Origin: Terasakiella magnetica
GTDB taxonomy: Bacteria; Pseudomonadota; Alphaproteobacteria; Rhodospirillales; Magnetospirillaceae
Length of the DNA stretch: 64,000 bases
Direction of reading: 5' to 3'
Assembly (NCBI GenBank): GCA_902729415.1
Contig: CACVCF010000013.1
Coordinates: 1 to 64,000 of the forward strand
The notes beneath the pieces are model-generated. The model saw nothing but the letters and a program-made list of their open reading frames with translations. It had not been told where the DNA came from and ran no database searches. Positions 26,668-35,364 of the stretch are shown in pieces. A program made the translations under genes and the position numbers. Positions within the stretch are counted from its first letter, which is position 1, and every line of letters starts with the position of its first letter.

Positions 26668-27519
26668 ATGGAAGCGCCCGTCAGCCTGCAAGGCTCTGGG
26701 GGCCGTTCGTCGGCGACTGTTTGGCAAGATTACAGCGAGGTCGCCGCCCGGATGGACGATAGCGACCTCAGTCGGCGACTGGCGGCGGTCGTCGCCGCCA
26801 TCGGCCAGGATGGGTTCGAACCGCGTTTGGTCGAATTGCTGGGTGCTGCCGCCAACCTCGATCAGATCAATGTGGTCTCACTGGAAGACGATCGCACCCG
26901 CCCGCTTTTTTCCTGGCATCGGATCCGGCCCGACATGGCCTCATTCCTGATCGGGCAGTATGTCTCCGAGCGCTTTTACCAGCAAGACCCGACGCTGGAC
27001 CGTCTGATGCGCTCAAAGCGTCTGGGGCTGTGCCTCGGACTGATGCGACGCGGACAGATTGAAGACGACAGCTATCGCCGCGTCTTCTTCGACGACGCTC
27101 AGTTGGAAGGCAAGCTGTCGATCCTCGACCAGACCCCAAGCCACGCCATCTACCAGAATTATTACTTTGCCGCCGGGGCCGAGGCCTTCTCGCTGCGGGA
27201 GGTAGAGAATCTGGCTCGGCTGGCCGAGACGGCGTCGCAATGCATCCTCCGGCATATGGAATTACGCACACCGTCAATGCTGGCTAGGCGCACCCCCCAT
27301 CCGGGTGTGGTTTCGAAAATTCTTGCCCGTCGCGCCCCATCCCTGGCGGTGCGGGAACTGGAGGTGTGCAGCCGCATCGTCACCGGCTACACCACCGAGG
27401 CCATCGCCTTGGATCTGGGGATCACCTCCAACTCGGTGGCGACTTACCGCAAACGGGCCTATGCCAAGCTGAAGATTTGCAGCCAGCATCAACTATTCCT
27501 GCTTTGCCTCGACACCTGA
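26668..27519 (+). CDS. LuxR-family helix-turn-helix transcriptional regulator
   Basis: 283-aa protein. The last 65 or so residues form a LuxR-type DNA-binding domain (LAVRELEVCSRIVTGYTTEAIALDLGITSNSVATYRKRAYAKL). The N-terminal 200 residues are a ligand- or partner-binding region that I do not recognise. There is no receiver domain or clear autoinducer-binding signature, so it is neither a standard response regulator nor a proven LuxR quorum receptor. GGAGGGAGGA precedes the ATG. It diverges from the TetR gene across the nested palindrome. Closeness to the Pad locus makes a catabolic role possible but unproven. Confidence 0.8.
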   Translation: MEAPVSLQGSGGRSSATVWQDYSEVAARMDDSDLSRRLAAVVAAIGQDGFEPRLVELLGAAANLDQINVVSLEDDRTRPLFSWHRIRPDMASFLIGQYVSERFYQQDPTLDRLMRSKRLGLCLGLMRRGQIEDDSYRRVFFDDAQLEGKLSILDQTPSHAIYQNYYFAAGAEAFSLREVENLARLAETASQCILRHMELRTPSMLARRTPHPGVVSKILARRAPSLAVRELEVCSRIVTGYTTEAIALDLGITSNSVATYRKRAYAKLKICSQHQLFLLCLDT

Positions 27520-27552
27520 ACGGGGCAAACCGGAACCACGACCGCGCAGCCG

Positions 27553-28017
27553 TCAGGCGGCGCGGCTGGCGGGGGATTCGGTCAGCAGGGAGTAAAGGGC
27601 GTCGGCATTGTCTGTGCCGCGCAGCTTCTCGCACACGCTTTTGTCACGCAGCAGGCGCGACACACGGGCCAAAGCCTTGAGATGATCCGCCCCGGCGGAT
27701 TCAGGCGCCAGCAGCAGAAAAATCAGATCCACCGGTTGCTCGTCGATGGAATCGAAATGGATGGGCTTTTCCAGTCGGGCGAACAGGCCGTAGAGCCGTT
27801 CCATGCTGGGCAGCTTGCCATGGGGAATGGCGATGCCGTTGCCGACACCGGTGGTCCCCAGCCTTTCGCGCTCGAGGAGCACGTCGAAAATAGCCCGCTC
27901 GTGCAGGCCGGTAATCTCGGCGGCCCGTCGCGCCAAGTCTTGCAGCGCTTGCTTCTTTGAAGTGGCGCGCAGATTGGGGATGACGGCAGCCGGGCTGATC
28001 AGGTCGGTGATTTCCAT
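27553..28017 (-). CDS. ptsN: PTS IIA-like nitrogen regulatory protein PtsN
   Basis: 154-aa EIIA-Ntr protein, phosphorylated by NPr in the nitrogen PTS. It adjusts potassium uptake, nitrogen and carbon-storage functions. The phosphorylation site His66 lies in GIAIPHGKL, and the fold blocks LERERLGTTGVGNG and PVDLIFLLLAP are intact. It follows rpoN as in most proteobacteria, but the hpf gene that normally separates them is absent. It has its own likely promoter at 28148-28176. Confidence 0.94.
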   Translation of the reverse strand: MEITDLISPAAVIPNLRATSKKQALQDLARRAAEITGLHERAIFDVLLERERLGTTGVGNGIAIPHGKLPSMERLYGLFARLEKPIHFDSIDEQPVDLIFLLLAPESAGADHLKALARVSRLLRDKSVCEKLRGTDNADALYSLLTESPASRAA

Positions 28018-28147
28018 GAATCCACCCTATCTTGCGGACCCTGCGGACCTTTGGTCCACCGGGTTCCTACTATGGCCAACGCGGGACAATCCTGTTTGTC
28101 TCGCCGCGCGGCACCTCTCTCCACCAAGCCCTCAGGCAGAGGGCGGG

Positions 28148-28176
28148 AAAATAGTTCCGCCTCGGACTTAAGTCAA
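28148..28176 (-). promoter_or_regulatory. Candidate ptsN promoter
   Basis: On the minus strand TTGACT (28176-28171), 17 bases, then TATTTT (28153-28148), about 130 bases before the ptsN start. It lies in the gap where hpf would normally be. Confidence 0.45.
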
Positions 28177-28201
28177 GTCTGGCGGACGGAAGGGCCTTGC
28201 C

Positions 28202-29713
28202 TCAGTTTTCCAGCGACTTCTCCCGCCGCCTTTGGACCGAGGACGCGATGTTCATGGCCTCGCGGTATTTTGCCACTGTTCGCCGGGCAATGTCGATGCC
28301 TTCCGCCTTGAGGATCTCGACGATCCGATCATCGGACAGCACCGCCTTGCCCTCGGCCTCGATCAGCGCCTTGATCCGGTAGCGGACGGATTCGGCGGAA
28401 TGGGATTCGCCACCATCGGCGGAATTGATGGCCTGGGTGAAGAAGTACTTCAGTTCATAGATGCCGCGCGGCGTGGCTATATATTTGTTGGAGGTCACCC
28501 GGCTGACCGTGCTCTCGTGCATGCTGATGGCGGTGGCGATATCACGCAGCACCAGCGGGCGCAGATGCTGGACGCCAAGGCGGAAGAAGGCGTCTTGCTG
28601 GCGGACCAGTTCGGTGGCGACCTTCAAGATGGTGGTGGCGCGCTGATGCAGCGACTTCACCAGCCAGTTGGCAGACTGAAAGCGCTCGGAGATATAGGTC
28701 TTGTCGTCCTTGCTGCGTGCCGCCCCCGCGACCTTGGCGTAATAGCGGGCATTGACCAGGACGCGAGGCAGAGTGTCGGAGTTCAGCTCCACCAGCCACG
28801 AGCCGTCCTGGGCGCGCCGCATCAGCACGTCGGGAGTCACCGCCTGGGCCACCACATGATCGAAGGCCAAGGCCGGCTTGGGGTCCAGTTGCTTGATCTC
28901 GGCGATCATCTCGGTCATGTCCTCGGCATCGACGCCGCAGACCTTCATCAGGCCATTGAGATCGCGCCGGGCCAGCATCTCCAGATTGTCGAGAAGCGTC
29001 TGCATGGCGGGGTCGAGCCGATTGCGCTCGGCCAGCTGCAGGCCCAGGCATTCCTTGAGCGAGCGGGCGAACACGCCCACCGGATCAAAGCCCTGAACCG
29101 TTTTCAGCACCCGCTCCACCCGTTCGGAGGGGCAGCCCAGACGCTCGGCCAGTTCGGCAAGATCCCCGATGAGATACCCGGCCTCGTCCAGCATCTCGAT
29201 CAGGTGCAGGCCGATCAGGCGATCGCCGGGGTCCTGCACATCGACATTGATCTGGGCGGTGAGATGGTCGCGCAGGCTGATCTCGCCCGCCGCCACGTGG
29301 TCGAGGCTGTTCTCGCCGTCATCGAAGCTGTGGCTGCCGCCGCTCTTGCTCGACCATTGCCCAAAGGCTTCGCCATCGATGCAATCGGCGGCACTGTCGT
29401 TGTTGAAGGTGTTGTCGTAATCCACATCCATGCCGTCTTCGACCGAACCGGCGTTCATGCCGTCCAGCATCGGTGCCTCGGGCGGGATGGAGTCGAGAAC
29501 CGGCAGGTCGGAGGCATCGGCGGCAGGCTCGGTCCGCTCAGCGCCGCGCTCGGTGTCCTCGCGCTCCAGCAGCGGGTTACGCTCCAGTTCCTGGTCGATG
29601 AAGGTCGTCAGGTCCATGTTGGATAGTTGCAGCAGTTTGATGGCCTGCTGCAATTGCGGCGTCATCACCAGCGATTGTGACTGGCGGATATCCAACCGGG
29701 GGCCAAGCGCCAT
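28202..29713 (-). CDS. rpoN: RNA polymerase sigma-54 factor
   Basis: 503-aa sigma54. The N-terminal region I is Gln/Leu-rich (LDIRQSQSLVMTPQLQQAIKLLQLSNMDL) and is followed by the acidic region II. The core-binding and helix-turn-helix domains follow, with the C-terminal RpoN box ARRTVAKYRE at about residues 476-485. It directs transcription of nitrogen-fixation, motility and catabolic genes with enhancer-binding proteins. It is 11 bases after lptB on the same strand. Confidence 0.96.
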   Translation of the reverse strand: MALGPRLDIRQSQSLVMTPQLQQAIKLLQLSNMDLTTFIDQELERNPLLEREDTERGAERTEPAADASDLPVLDSIPPEAPMLDGMNAGSVEDGMDVDYDNTFNNDSAADCIDGEAFGQWSSKSGGSHSFDDGENSLDHVAAGEISLRDHLTAQINVDVQDPGDRLIGLHLIEMLDEAGYLIGDLAELAERLGCPSERVERVLKTVQGFDPVGVFARSLKECLGLQLAERNRLDPAMQTLLDNLEMLARRDLNGLMKVCGVDAEDMTEMIAEIKQLDPKPALAFDHVVAQAVTPDVLMRRAQDGSWLVELNSDTLPRVLVNARYYAKVAGAARSKDDKTYISERFQSANWLVKSLHQRATTILKVATELVRQQDAFFRLGVQHLRPLVLRDIATAISMHESTVSRVTSNKYIATPRGIYELKYFFTQAINSADGGESHSAESVRYRIKALIEAEGKAVLSDDRIVEILKAEGIDIARRTVAKYREAMNIASSVQRRREKSLEN

Positions 29714-29724
29714 GACCGCCCCCG

Positions 29725-30510
29725 CTAATAACTAAACCGTTCGCCGAGATAAACCCGCCGCACCCCTTCATGGGCGACGATCTCGGAGGGGCACCCCTCC
29801 ATCAGGACGGCACCATCATGCAAGATGTAGGCGCGGTCGATGATGTCGAGAGTCTCACGGACATTATGGTCGGTAATCAGAACACCGATACCGCGATCCT
29901 TGAGATGCGAGACCAGATCGCGGATGTCGGACACCGCGATGGGGTCGATACCGGCCAGCGGTTCGTCCAGCAAAATGAAGTGAGGGCGACAAGCCAGGGC
30001 GCGGGCGATTTCAACCCGGCGGCGCTCGCCTCCCGACAGCGCCATGGCGGGCGCGCGGCGCAGATGGCTAATGGAGAATTCGGCCAACAGGCTTTCCAGA
30101 TTATGCTCGCGCAATTCGCGGTCGGGCTCGATCACCTCCAGCACGCCCAGGATATTCTCCGCCACCGTCAGTCCGCGAAAGATCGAGGCTTCCTGCGGCA
30201 GATAGCCGATGCCCATCCGGGCGCGGCGGTACATGGGCAGATCAGTGATATCGTTGCCGTCCAGCAGGATCGCCCCGGCATCGGGATTGATCAAGCCGGT
30301 GATACAGTAAAAGCAGGTGGTCTTGCCGGCGCCATTGGGGCCTAAAAGCCCCACCGCCTCGCCACGCTGCACCGTGATGGAGACATCGCGCAGCACCGGG
30401 CGGCGCTTGAACTGCTTACCGATGTTCCGCGCCACCAGCCCGGAATTATCGGCCACCAGACGGGGCGTGGGGCGCCCCTGGTCGGCGGTGGTCGGCGGTG
30501 GCTGCGTCAC
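29725..30510 (-). CDS. lptB: LPS export ABC transporter ATP-binding protein LptB
   Basis: 261-aa ATPase that powers extraction of lipopolysaccharide from the inner membrane with LptFG. It has Walker [10 protein letters not shown], the Q-loop in [25 protein letters not shown] and Walker [14 protein letters not shown]. There is a 25-residue N-terminal extension compared with the E. coli protein. It follows lptC and lptA in order and precedes rpoN, the usual proteobacterial arrangement. Confidence 0.95.
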   Translation of the reverse strand: MTQPPPTTADQGRPTPRLVADNSGLVARNIGKQFKRRPVLRDVSITVQRGEAVGLLGPNGAGKTTCFYCITGLINPDAGAILLDGNDITDLPMYRRARMGIGYLPQEASIFRGLTVAENILGVLEVIEPDRELREHNLESLLAEFSISHLRRAPAMALSGGERRRVEIARALACRPHFILLDEPLAGIDPIAVSDIRDLVSHLKDRGIGVLITDHNVRETLDIIDRAYILHDGAVLMEGCPSEIVAHEGVRRVYLGERFSY

Positions 30511-30528
30511 GAACTTGAACTCCCCCTT

Positions 30529-31449
30529 TTAATTTCCCGGAACGCTGCCACTGAAGCTGGCCCGTTCCTTGTCCCCTTTTTTCTGGGGGATGAACACGCC
30601 CTGCACCCGCTGGCCGGTTTCACTCCCTCCCGGGGTTCCGGCAAACAATTTGCTGACCCCGGTATTCAGATTGACGTGGGCGTAGCCGCCCTGAAGCTGG
30701 TTGCTGCCGTCGCGGGTGATCTTAACCGAACCCGACACGGTGGCGATACCGCTTTCAACGTTGTAATCCCCACGATCGCCTGTCAGCACCTCGGACGGCG
30801 TGGTCAGGATCACATGGCCGAAGGCCTCGGCCCGCTGAAGCTCCAGACCGTTGCCGCCGCTTTCGCCCTTGGCGGCGGCAGCATTGGTCTTGGCCTTGGC
30901 GGGAGCCATCTTGTCCTTGCTCTGGAAGTGGGCGGTCAGGACGTCGGCCTGAAGCTTCTTATCCTCCTGGGTGGCGATTGCGTCGCCGCGCAGCACCGCC
31001 ATCCGCTTCAGCTCCCAATATTCCAGGCTTTCGGTGGCCTGGAAGGTCTCGGTGGGGGTGACCAGCTTGGTGGGGGCGCCCTTGAGGACAAAAACCGCCT
31101 TGTCGAGGTCATAAATGGCCTTGGCGCCGGTGGCGGTGTCGTTGGGCGAGCGGATGGTGACGTTGCCGTCGGCGTCCAACCGCCAGATCTCGTCACCCTT
31201 GGCGCCCTTGCGGTAGTGAGCGGTCAGCATGTCGGCGTCAATGGTCATGGTGCCGCGCACCGCGTGGGCATTGCCGCGGGCGATCACCCGCAGTTCCTCG
31301 GCATGCCATTCGATGCCGTTATCGGCATAGACCTGGATCTGCTGATCGCCCGACTTGCTCATTTCGAAGCCCTGGGCAAAGACCTGCCCGCCCCAGCCCA
31401 GAACGGCCAGGACCGCGGCGGCGGCGGAGACACGGGCGAACTGCGTCAT
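30529..31449 (-). CDS. lptA: LPS transport periplasmic protein LptA
   Basis: 306 aa, with a signal peptide (cut near VFA-Q) and OstA-like beta-jellyroll repeats (LRVIARGNAHAVRGTMTIDADMLTAHYR, GDRGDYNVESGIATVSGSVKITR). It forms the periplasmic bridge that carries LPS from LptC to LptD. It is longer than the E. coli protein because of an extra OstA segment and a Lys/Ala-rich linker near residue 185. The start overlaps the lptC stop by four bases. Confidence 0.9.
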   Translation of the reverse strand: MTQFARVSAAAAVLAVLGWGGQVFAQGFEMSKSGDQQIQVYADNGIEWHAEELRVIARGNAHAVRGTMTIDADMLTAHYRKGAKGDEIWRLDADGNVTIRSPNDTATGAKAIYDLDKAVFVLKGAPTKLVTPTETFQATESLEYWELKRMAVLRGDAIATQEDKKLQADVLTAHFQSKDKMAPAKAKTNAAAAKGESGGNGLELQRAEAFGHVILTTPSEVLTGDRGDYNVESGIATVSGSVKITRDGSNQLQGGYAHVNLNTGVSKLFAGTPGGSETGQRVQGVFIPQKKGDKERASFSGSVPGN

Positions 31450-32126
31450 CGGCGGGGAGCCCCTTTGCTCTGGGTTTTGGGCGAAGCCCCTCTCAAGGTG
31501 AGGTGCGACTTGCCGCTGAAGGTGATTTCGCGCCCCTTGCCCTGCAATTCAAAGCCCATGGAACGGATCTGGCCCTGGGGGCCATGCCCTTCCACCGGCT
31601 CCACCCCACGGGCCAAATTGCGGCCCAGATCGATGGTGGCTGACGCGGTGTGCAACTCGTATCCGGCATCATGATAGAGGTTGACCTCGCCGGTCAGATC
31701 CAAAAGCTTGCTCGACTGATGATAGATCCCCGACAGGGCGTCGACCACGATATTGGCACCGCCGGTCGAGGTGAAATCGGCCTTGGGCGCCTTGAGGCGG
31801 ATCAGGTCGCGGTCACCCGGTTCCTGCACCGCCAGATCCGACGACACGGCGAAGGGACGGTTGGACTCATCGACGCCGTAATAGCGGGCGTTCTGCATGG
31901 CCAGGGTCTCCACATCCTTGGAGGGCAGCTTGGCGAAACCGACCTGAAAGCGGGAGTCCTCCAAAGTCAACTTGGGCCAGACCACAACCAGCCCCAGCAA
32001 AATGGCTGCCAGGCTGGGCAGCGCGATTTTCATGATGCCGACGAAACGGGAATGGCGGGCGAAGGGCGTATCGGCCAGCGGGTGAAGCCGCCGCCGTCGA
32101 GAGGCTGGAAGCTCCGCCTCGGCCAT
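31446..32126 (-). CDS. lptC: LPS export protein LptC
   Basis: 226-aa bitopic inner-membrane protein of the LPS export complex. A basic N-terminal segment (SRRRRLHPLADTPFARHSRFV) is followed by one membrane helix (MKIALPSLAAILLGLVVVW) and the periplasmic OstA-like fold. The frame is open further upstream, but the start at 32126 follows the kdsD stop closely, and upstream residues belong to kdsD sequence read in another frame. Confidence 0.88.
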   Translation of the reverse strand: MAEAELPASRRRRLHPLADTPFARHSRFVGIMKIALPSLAAILLGLVVVWPKLTLEDSRFQVGFAKLPSKDVETLAMQNARYYGVDESNRPFAVSSDLAVQEPGDRDLIRLKAPKADFTSTGGANIVVDALSGIYHQSSKLLDLTGEVNLYHDAGYELHTASATIDLGRNLARGVEPVEGHGPQGQIRSMGFELQGKGREITFSGKSHLTLRGASPKTQSKGAPRR

Positions 32127-32127
32127 G

Positions 32128-33093
32128 TCAGGCCACTCCCGCCCGCAGGCAGTCATGGACATGCAGCACGCCAACCGGCCGCCCCGCCTCACCCACCACG
32201 AACAGGCTGGTGATGGACTTGGTATTCATAATGCGCAGGGCTTCGGCGGCCAACAAATTGGGCGGCACCGTCTTCGGCCCGCGCGTCATCACCTCTTCGG
32301 CGGTCAGGGCCACCAGATTGGGGCTCATATGGCGGCGCAGATCACCATCGGTGACGATCCCGGCCAAGGTGCCGTCGGCGGCAATCACCCCGGCGCAGCC
32401 CAGGCTCTTGGTGGTCATGACCAGCAGCACTTCGGCCATGGGGGTATCGGGGCGCACCGTCGGCAGACTGTCATCGCCATGCATGAGGTCGGAGACCTTG
32501 AGCAGGCGGCGGCCCAACTGCCCGCCAGGATGAAAGACTTTGAAATCGGCGGCGGAAAAACCCTTGCGCTCCAGCAGCGTCACCGCCAGGGCGTCACCCA
32601 GGGCCAGCATCATGGTGGTCGAGGTGGTCGGCGCCAAACCCATGGGGCAGGCCTCGGGGTTGGCGGGCAGCACCAAGGCCACGTCGGCGGCGGTCGCAAG
32701 GGTGCTGCCCGCGCGCGAGGTGATGCCGATCAGCGGGATGTCGAAGCGCCGCGTATAAGCGACGATATCTCCCAGTTCCGGGGTTTCGCCCGAATTAGAC
32801 AGTGCCACCACCGCATCGTCGCGGGTAACCATGCCAAGATCACCGTGACTGGCCTCGGCGGGATGGACATAAAAGGCGGTCCGACCGGTTGACGCCATGG
32901 TGGCGGCGATCTTGCGCGCGATATGGCCCGACTTGCCCATGCCGGTAACGGCGACACGGCCTGAAGCCTTCTCCAGCAGTTCGACCGCCTTCAGGAATTC
33001 GGCACCCAGGCTGGCGGCCAAGGCTTCCAGAGCTTCGGCCTCGGTGGCGAGAACCCGGCGGGCGGTGGCGATGTCATCGATGGCGGAGGTCAT
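32128..33093 (-). CDS. kdsD: Arabinose-5-phosphate isomerase (KdsD/KpsF)
   Basis: 321-aa enzyme that makes arabinose-5-phosphate from ribulose-5-phosphate, the first step to Kdo for lipopolysaccharide. It has an N-terminal SIS domain (GRVAVTGMGKSGHIARKIAATMASTG, HGDLGMV, SNSGETPE) and two C-terminal CBS domains (from about residue 205, ending SITSLFVVGEAGRPVGVLHVHDCLRAGV). It heads the lptC-lptA-lptB run. ATG at 33093 begins the conserved part; the frame remains open above it. Confidence 0.93.
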   Translation of the reverse strand: MTSAIDDIATARRVLATEAEALEALAASLGAEFLKAVELLEKASGRVAVTGMGKSGHIARKIAATMASTGRTAFYVHPAEASHGDLGMVTRDDAVVALSNSGETPELGDIVAYTRRFDIPLIGITSRAGSTLATAADVALVLPANPEACPMGLAPTTSTTMMLALGDALAVTLLERKGFSAADFKVFHPGGQLGRRLLKVSDLMHGDDSLPTVRPDTPMAEVLLVMTTKSLGCAGVIAADGTLAGIVTDGDLRRHMSPNLVALTAEEVMTRGPKTVPPNLLAAEALRIMNTKSITSLFVVGEAGRPVGVLHVHDCLRAGVA

Positions 33094-33152
33094 GGCGGGT
33101 CCGGTCGGGAAAGGGAAACGGATGGGGCGGCACCTTACCACGGCCCGCGGCA

Positions 33153-33764
33153 TCAATGGGCGAAGATGTCGTCCTCATTCCAACCCGCCAGATCCAACTC
33201 AGCGCGATCAGGCAGGAAGTCGAAGCAGGCCTCGGCCAGCGGTCGGCGGCCCTCACGGTCCAGCAGCACCTCGAACTTCGCCTTCAGGGCGTGGAGATAA
33301 AGCACATCCGAGGCGGCGTAGTTCAGTTGCTCGGGTGTTAGCTGATCAGCACCCCAATCCGAGCTTTGCTGCTGCTTGGACAGATCGACGTTCAGCATCT
33401 CCTTGCACAGATCCTTGAGACCATGGCGGTCGGTGTTGGTGCGGGTCAGCTTGGAGGCGATCTTGGTGCAAAACACCGGCATGCAGCGGATGCCGAAATG
33501 CCGACGGATCATGGCCAGGTCAAAGCGCGCGAAGTGAAACAGTTTCACAACCTGGGGATCGGACAGCATCCGCACCAGATTGGGAGCGTGCCAGCGCGGC
33601 TCGGGAAAGTGAACCACATGGGCATCGCCGTCGCCGGACGACAGCTGGATCACGCACAGGCGATCACGATGCAGATGAAGACCCATGGTCTCGGAATCGA
33701 TCGCCACGACGGGGCCCAGATCGATATTATCGGGGAGATCGTTACGATGATAGAAAACGGTCAC
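33153..33764 (-). CDS. RNase D-type 3'-5' exonuclease
   Basis: 203-aa DEDDy exonuclease domain alone, lacking the HRDC domains of full RNase D, a short form common in alphaproteobacteria. Exo I is VVAIDSETMGL, exo II includes VKLFHFARFDLAMI, and exo III is LNYAASDVLYLHAL with its Tyr. Start is GTG at 33764 with AAGGAG seven bases upstream. The open frame above it runs through the tRNA-Leu gene and is not coding. It probably processes tRNA or other small RNA 3' ends. Confidence 0.88.
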   Translation of the reverse strand: MTVFYHRNDLPDNIDLGPVVAIDSETMGLHLHRDRLCVIQLSSGDGDAHVVHFPEPRWHAPNLVRMLSDPQVVKLFHFARFDLAMIRRHFGIRCMPVFCTKIASKLTRTNTDRHGLKDLCKEMLNVDLSKQQQSSDWGADQLTPEQLNYAASDVLYLHALKAKFEVLLDREGRRPLAEACFDFLPDRAELDLAGWNEDDIFAH

Positions 33765-33921
33765 GGGCCGCTCCTTATAATACCCCGGTGGTTTGTAAAT
33801 GGTTCGGACGCCCCTTGCCAAGCCCAAATGGTCACACACCCGCGAAGGGCGCGTCGGCGCGGGAACAATCCAAAAAAGGGCCGCCGCGATACAGGGGATA
33901 AAATGAAGACCGTGCTGAAAG

Positions 33922-33949
33922 AAGAAAACCCCCGCCGACGGCAGGGGTT
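33922..33949 (-). terminator. Intrinsic terminator of tRNA-Leu
   Basis: On the minus strand AACCCCTGCC-GTC-GGCGGGGGTT is followed by TTCTTCTTTC. The stem is ten pairs with one mismatch. It lies just after the tRNA 3' end. Confidence 0.75.
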
Positions 33950-33956
33950 TTGCTTT

Positions 33957-34043
33957 TGGTGCCCAGGAGAAGACTCGAACTTCCACGACATCGCTGCCAC
34001 ACGGACCTGAACCGTGCGCGTCTACCAATTCCGCCACCTGGGC
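33957..34043 (-). tRNA. tRNA-Leu (anticodon CAG)
   Basis: The minus strand reads GCCCAGGTGGCGGAATTGG and on through an anticodon loop TTCAGGT (anticodon CAG). A long variable arm follows (TGGCAGCGATGTCGTGG region), then the T-loop GTTCGAGTC, and the 3' acceptor CCTGGGCA with an encoded CCA. The acceptor arms pair over seven bases. The long variable arm and CAG anticodon identify a class II leucine tRNA. Confidence 0.95.
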
Positions 34044-34142
34044 AGGTAGCCAACAAACGGCCTCAGCCGTCCGAGGGGCGAAGAAATATTCGACCCGGCC
34101 TGTCGTGTCAACGATGTTTTCGACGGAATTCTCGCTTTTCTA

Positions 34143-34193
34143 CCACAAGCTCGAATTCAGCCGCATCCTCCCACAAGCTCGAATTCAGCCGCA
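34143..34193. repeat. 23-bp direct repeat, two copies
   Basis: CCACAAGCTCGAATTCAGCC... (23 bases) occurs at 34143-34165 and again at 34171-34193, a 28-base period. It lies in the 264-base gap between tRNA-Leu and the NDUFA9-like gene. The rest of that gap shows no gene. It could be a regulator site or a slippage duplication. Confidence 0.6.
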
Positions 34194-34307
34194 CCCAATT
34201 GCCTCCCCCCAAGCCCCTGCCCTTTACAGTCGGGGGTTTTCGGGGCAATCTTCCCGCCCAAACGAGCGGGGCTGGCCGGAGCCGCCCCATGCCAAGGAGG
34301 AATGCGG

Positions 34308-35312
34308 ATGGCGCGGCGTCTGGTCACAGTTTTCGGGGCATCGGGCTTCATCGGCAGAACGGTGGTCCGTCGCCTTGCCGCCCAAGGTTGGGTGGTGCGC
34401 GCCGCGGTGCGCGATCCCATCGCCGCCGAGTTCCTGAAGCCCATGGGTGATGTGGGACAGGTCACGCCGCTTCGGGCCGACATCACCGACGCCAAGGCCG
34501 TGCGCATGGCGGTGGCCGGGGCCGACGCCGTTATCAATGTGGTGGGCATCCTCTACGAGAGCGGCCGCAGCAGCTTCGACGCCATCCATGTCAAGGGCGC
34601 GGCCAATATCGCCGCCGCCGCCAAGGAAGCGGGGGTCGCCACCCTGGTCCACATGTCGGCGCTGGGGGCCGACAAGAATTCCGAAGCCGCCTATGCCCGC
34701 AGCAAGGCGGCTGGAGAGGAAGCGGTTCTGGCGGCCTTCCCCGGCGCCACCATCTTCAGGCCCAGCGTGGTGTTTGGCCCCGACGACGATTTCTTCAACC
34801 GATTTGGCCGCCTGTCCGTGCTGTCGCCAGTGCTGCCGGTCTTCACCAGCGATGGCTTCAAGCCGGTCTGCGGCGAGGGCGGCTGCTCCATCGACCTGTT
34901 CGGGTCGGGGGGGCCGACCTTCCAACCGGTCCATGTGGGCGACGTCGCCGCCGCCGTGGTCAAGGTTCTGGACGAGTCCAAGCTGGCAGGAAAGCTCTAC
35001 GAGCTGGGCGGCCCACGCCGCTATTCCATGAAGGAGATCATGGAACTGGTGAACAGCCAGACCGGGCGTAACCGGCTCTTGGTCCCCCTGCCCTTCGGCA
35101 TCGCCATGCTTCAGGCCACTTTCTTGCAAATGCTGCCCTCGCCGCCACTGACCAAGGATCAGGTGCGGATGATGAAGGTCGATAACGTGGTGCGCGGCGG
35201 CAAGCCGGGCTTGGCGGAACTGGGGATTACCCCCATCGCCGCCGAGGCGGTGCTGCCGCTCTACATGACCCGGTACGCCCACCAGGGGATCGTCGCCGCC
35301 CCTATGGCCTGA
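34308..35312 (+). CDS. Complex I NDUFA9-like NAD(P)-binding protein
   Basis: 334-aa atypical short-chain dehydrogenase. It has the Rossmann motif VFGASGFIGRTVVRRLAAQG at the N-terminus, SALGAD, a YARSKAAGEEAV active-site-like segment and FRPSVVFGPDDDFFNRF. Alphaproteobacterial and mitochondrial homologues act as an accessory subunit of NADH dehydrogenase or in quinone-related assembly. No nuo genes are nearby. AAGGAGG at 34294-34300 suits ATG 34308 (spacing 7) better than the upstream ATG 34302 (spacing 1). Confidence 0.85.
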   Translation: MARRLVTVFGASGFIGRTVVRRLAAQGWVVRAAVRDPIAAEFLKPMGDVGQVTPLRADITDAKAVRMAVAGADAVINVVGILYESGRSSFDAIHVKGAANIAAAAKEAGVATLVHMSALGADKNSEAAYARSKAAGEEAVLAAFPGATIFRPSVVFGPDDDFFNRFGRLSVLSPVLPVFTSDGFKPVCGEGGCSIDLFGSGGPTFQPVHVGDVAAAVVKVLDESKLAGKLYELGGPRRYSMKEIMELVNSQTGRNRLLVPLPFGIAMLQATFLQMLPSPPLTKDQVRMMKVDNVVRGGKPGLAELGITPIAAEAVLPLYMTRYAHQGIVAAPMA

Positions 35313-35364
35313 ACATTGAGTGCCCTCATGGCTCAAGCCCCCAGGACTTGAGCCATGGGAGATC

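Noticed and set aside
33764-34037. N-terminal extension of the RNase D frame
   Set aside because: It runs straight through the tRNA-Leu gene; the GTG at 33764 has a good ribosome site and begins the conserved domain.
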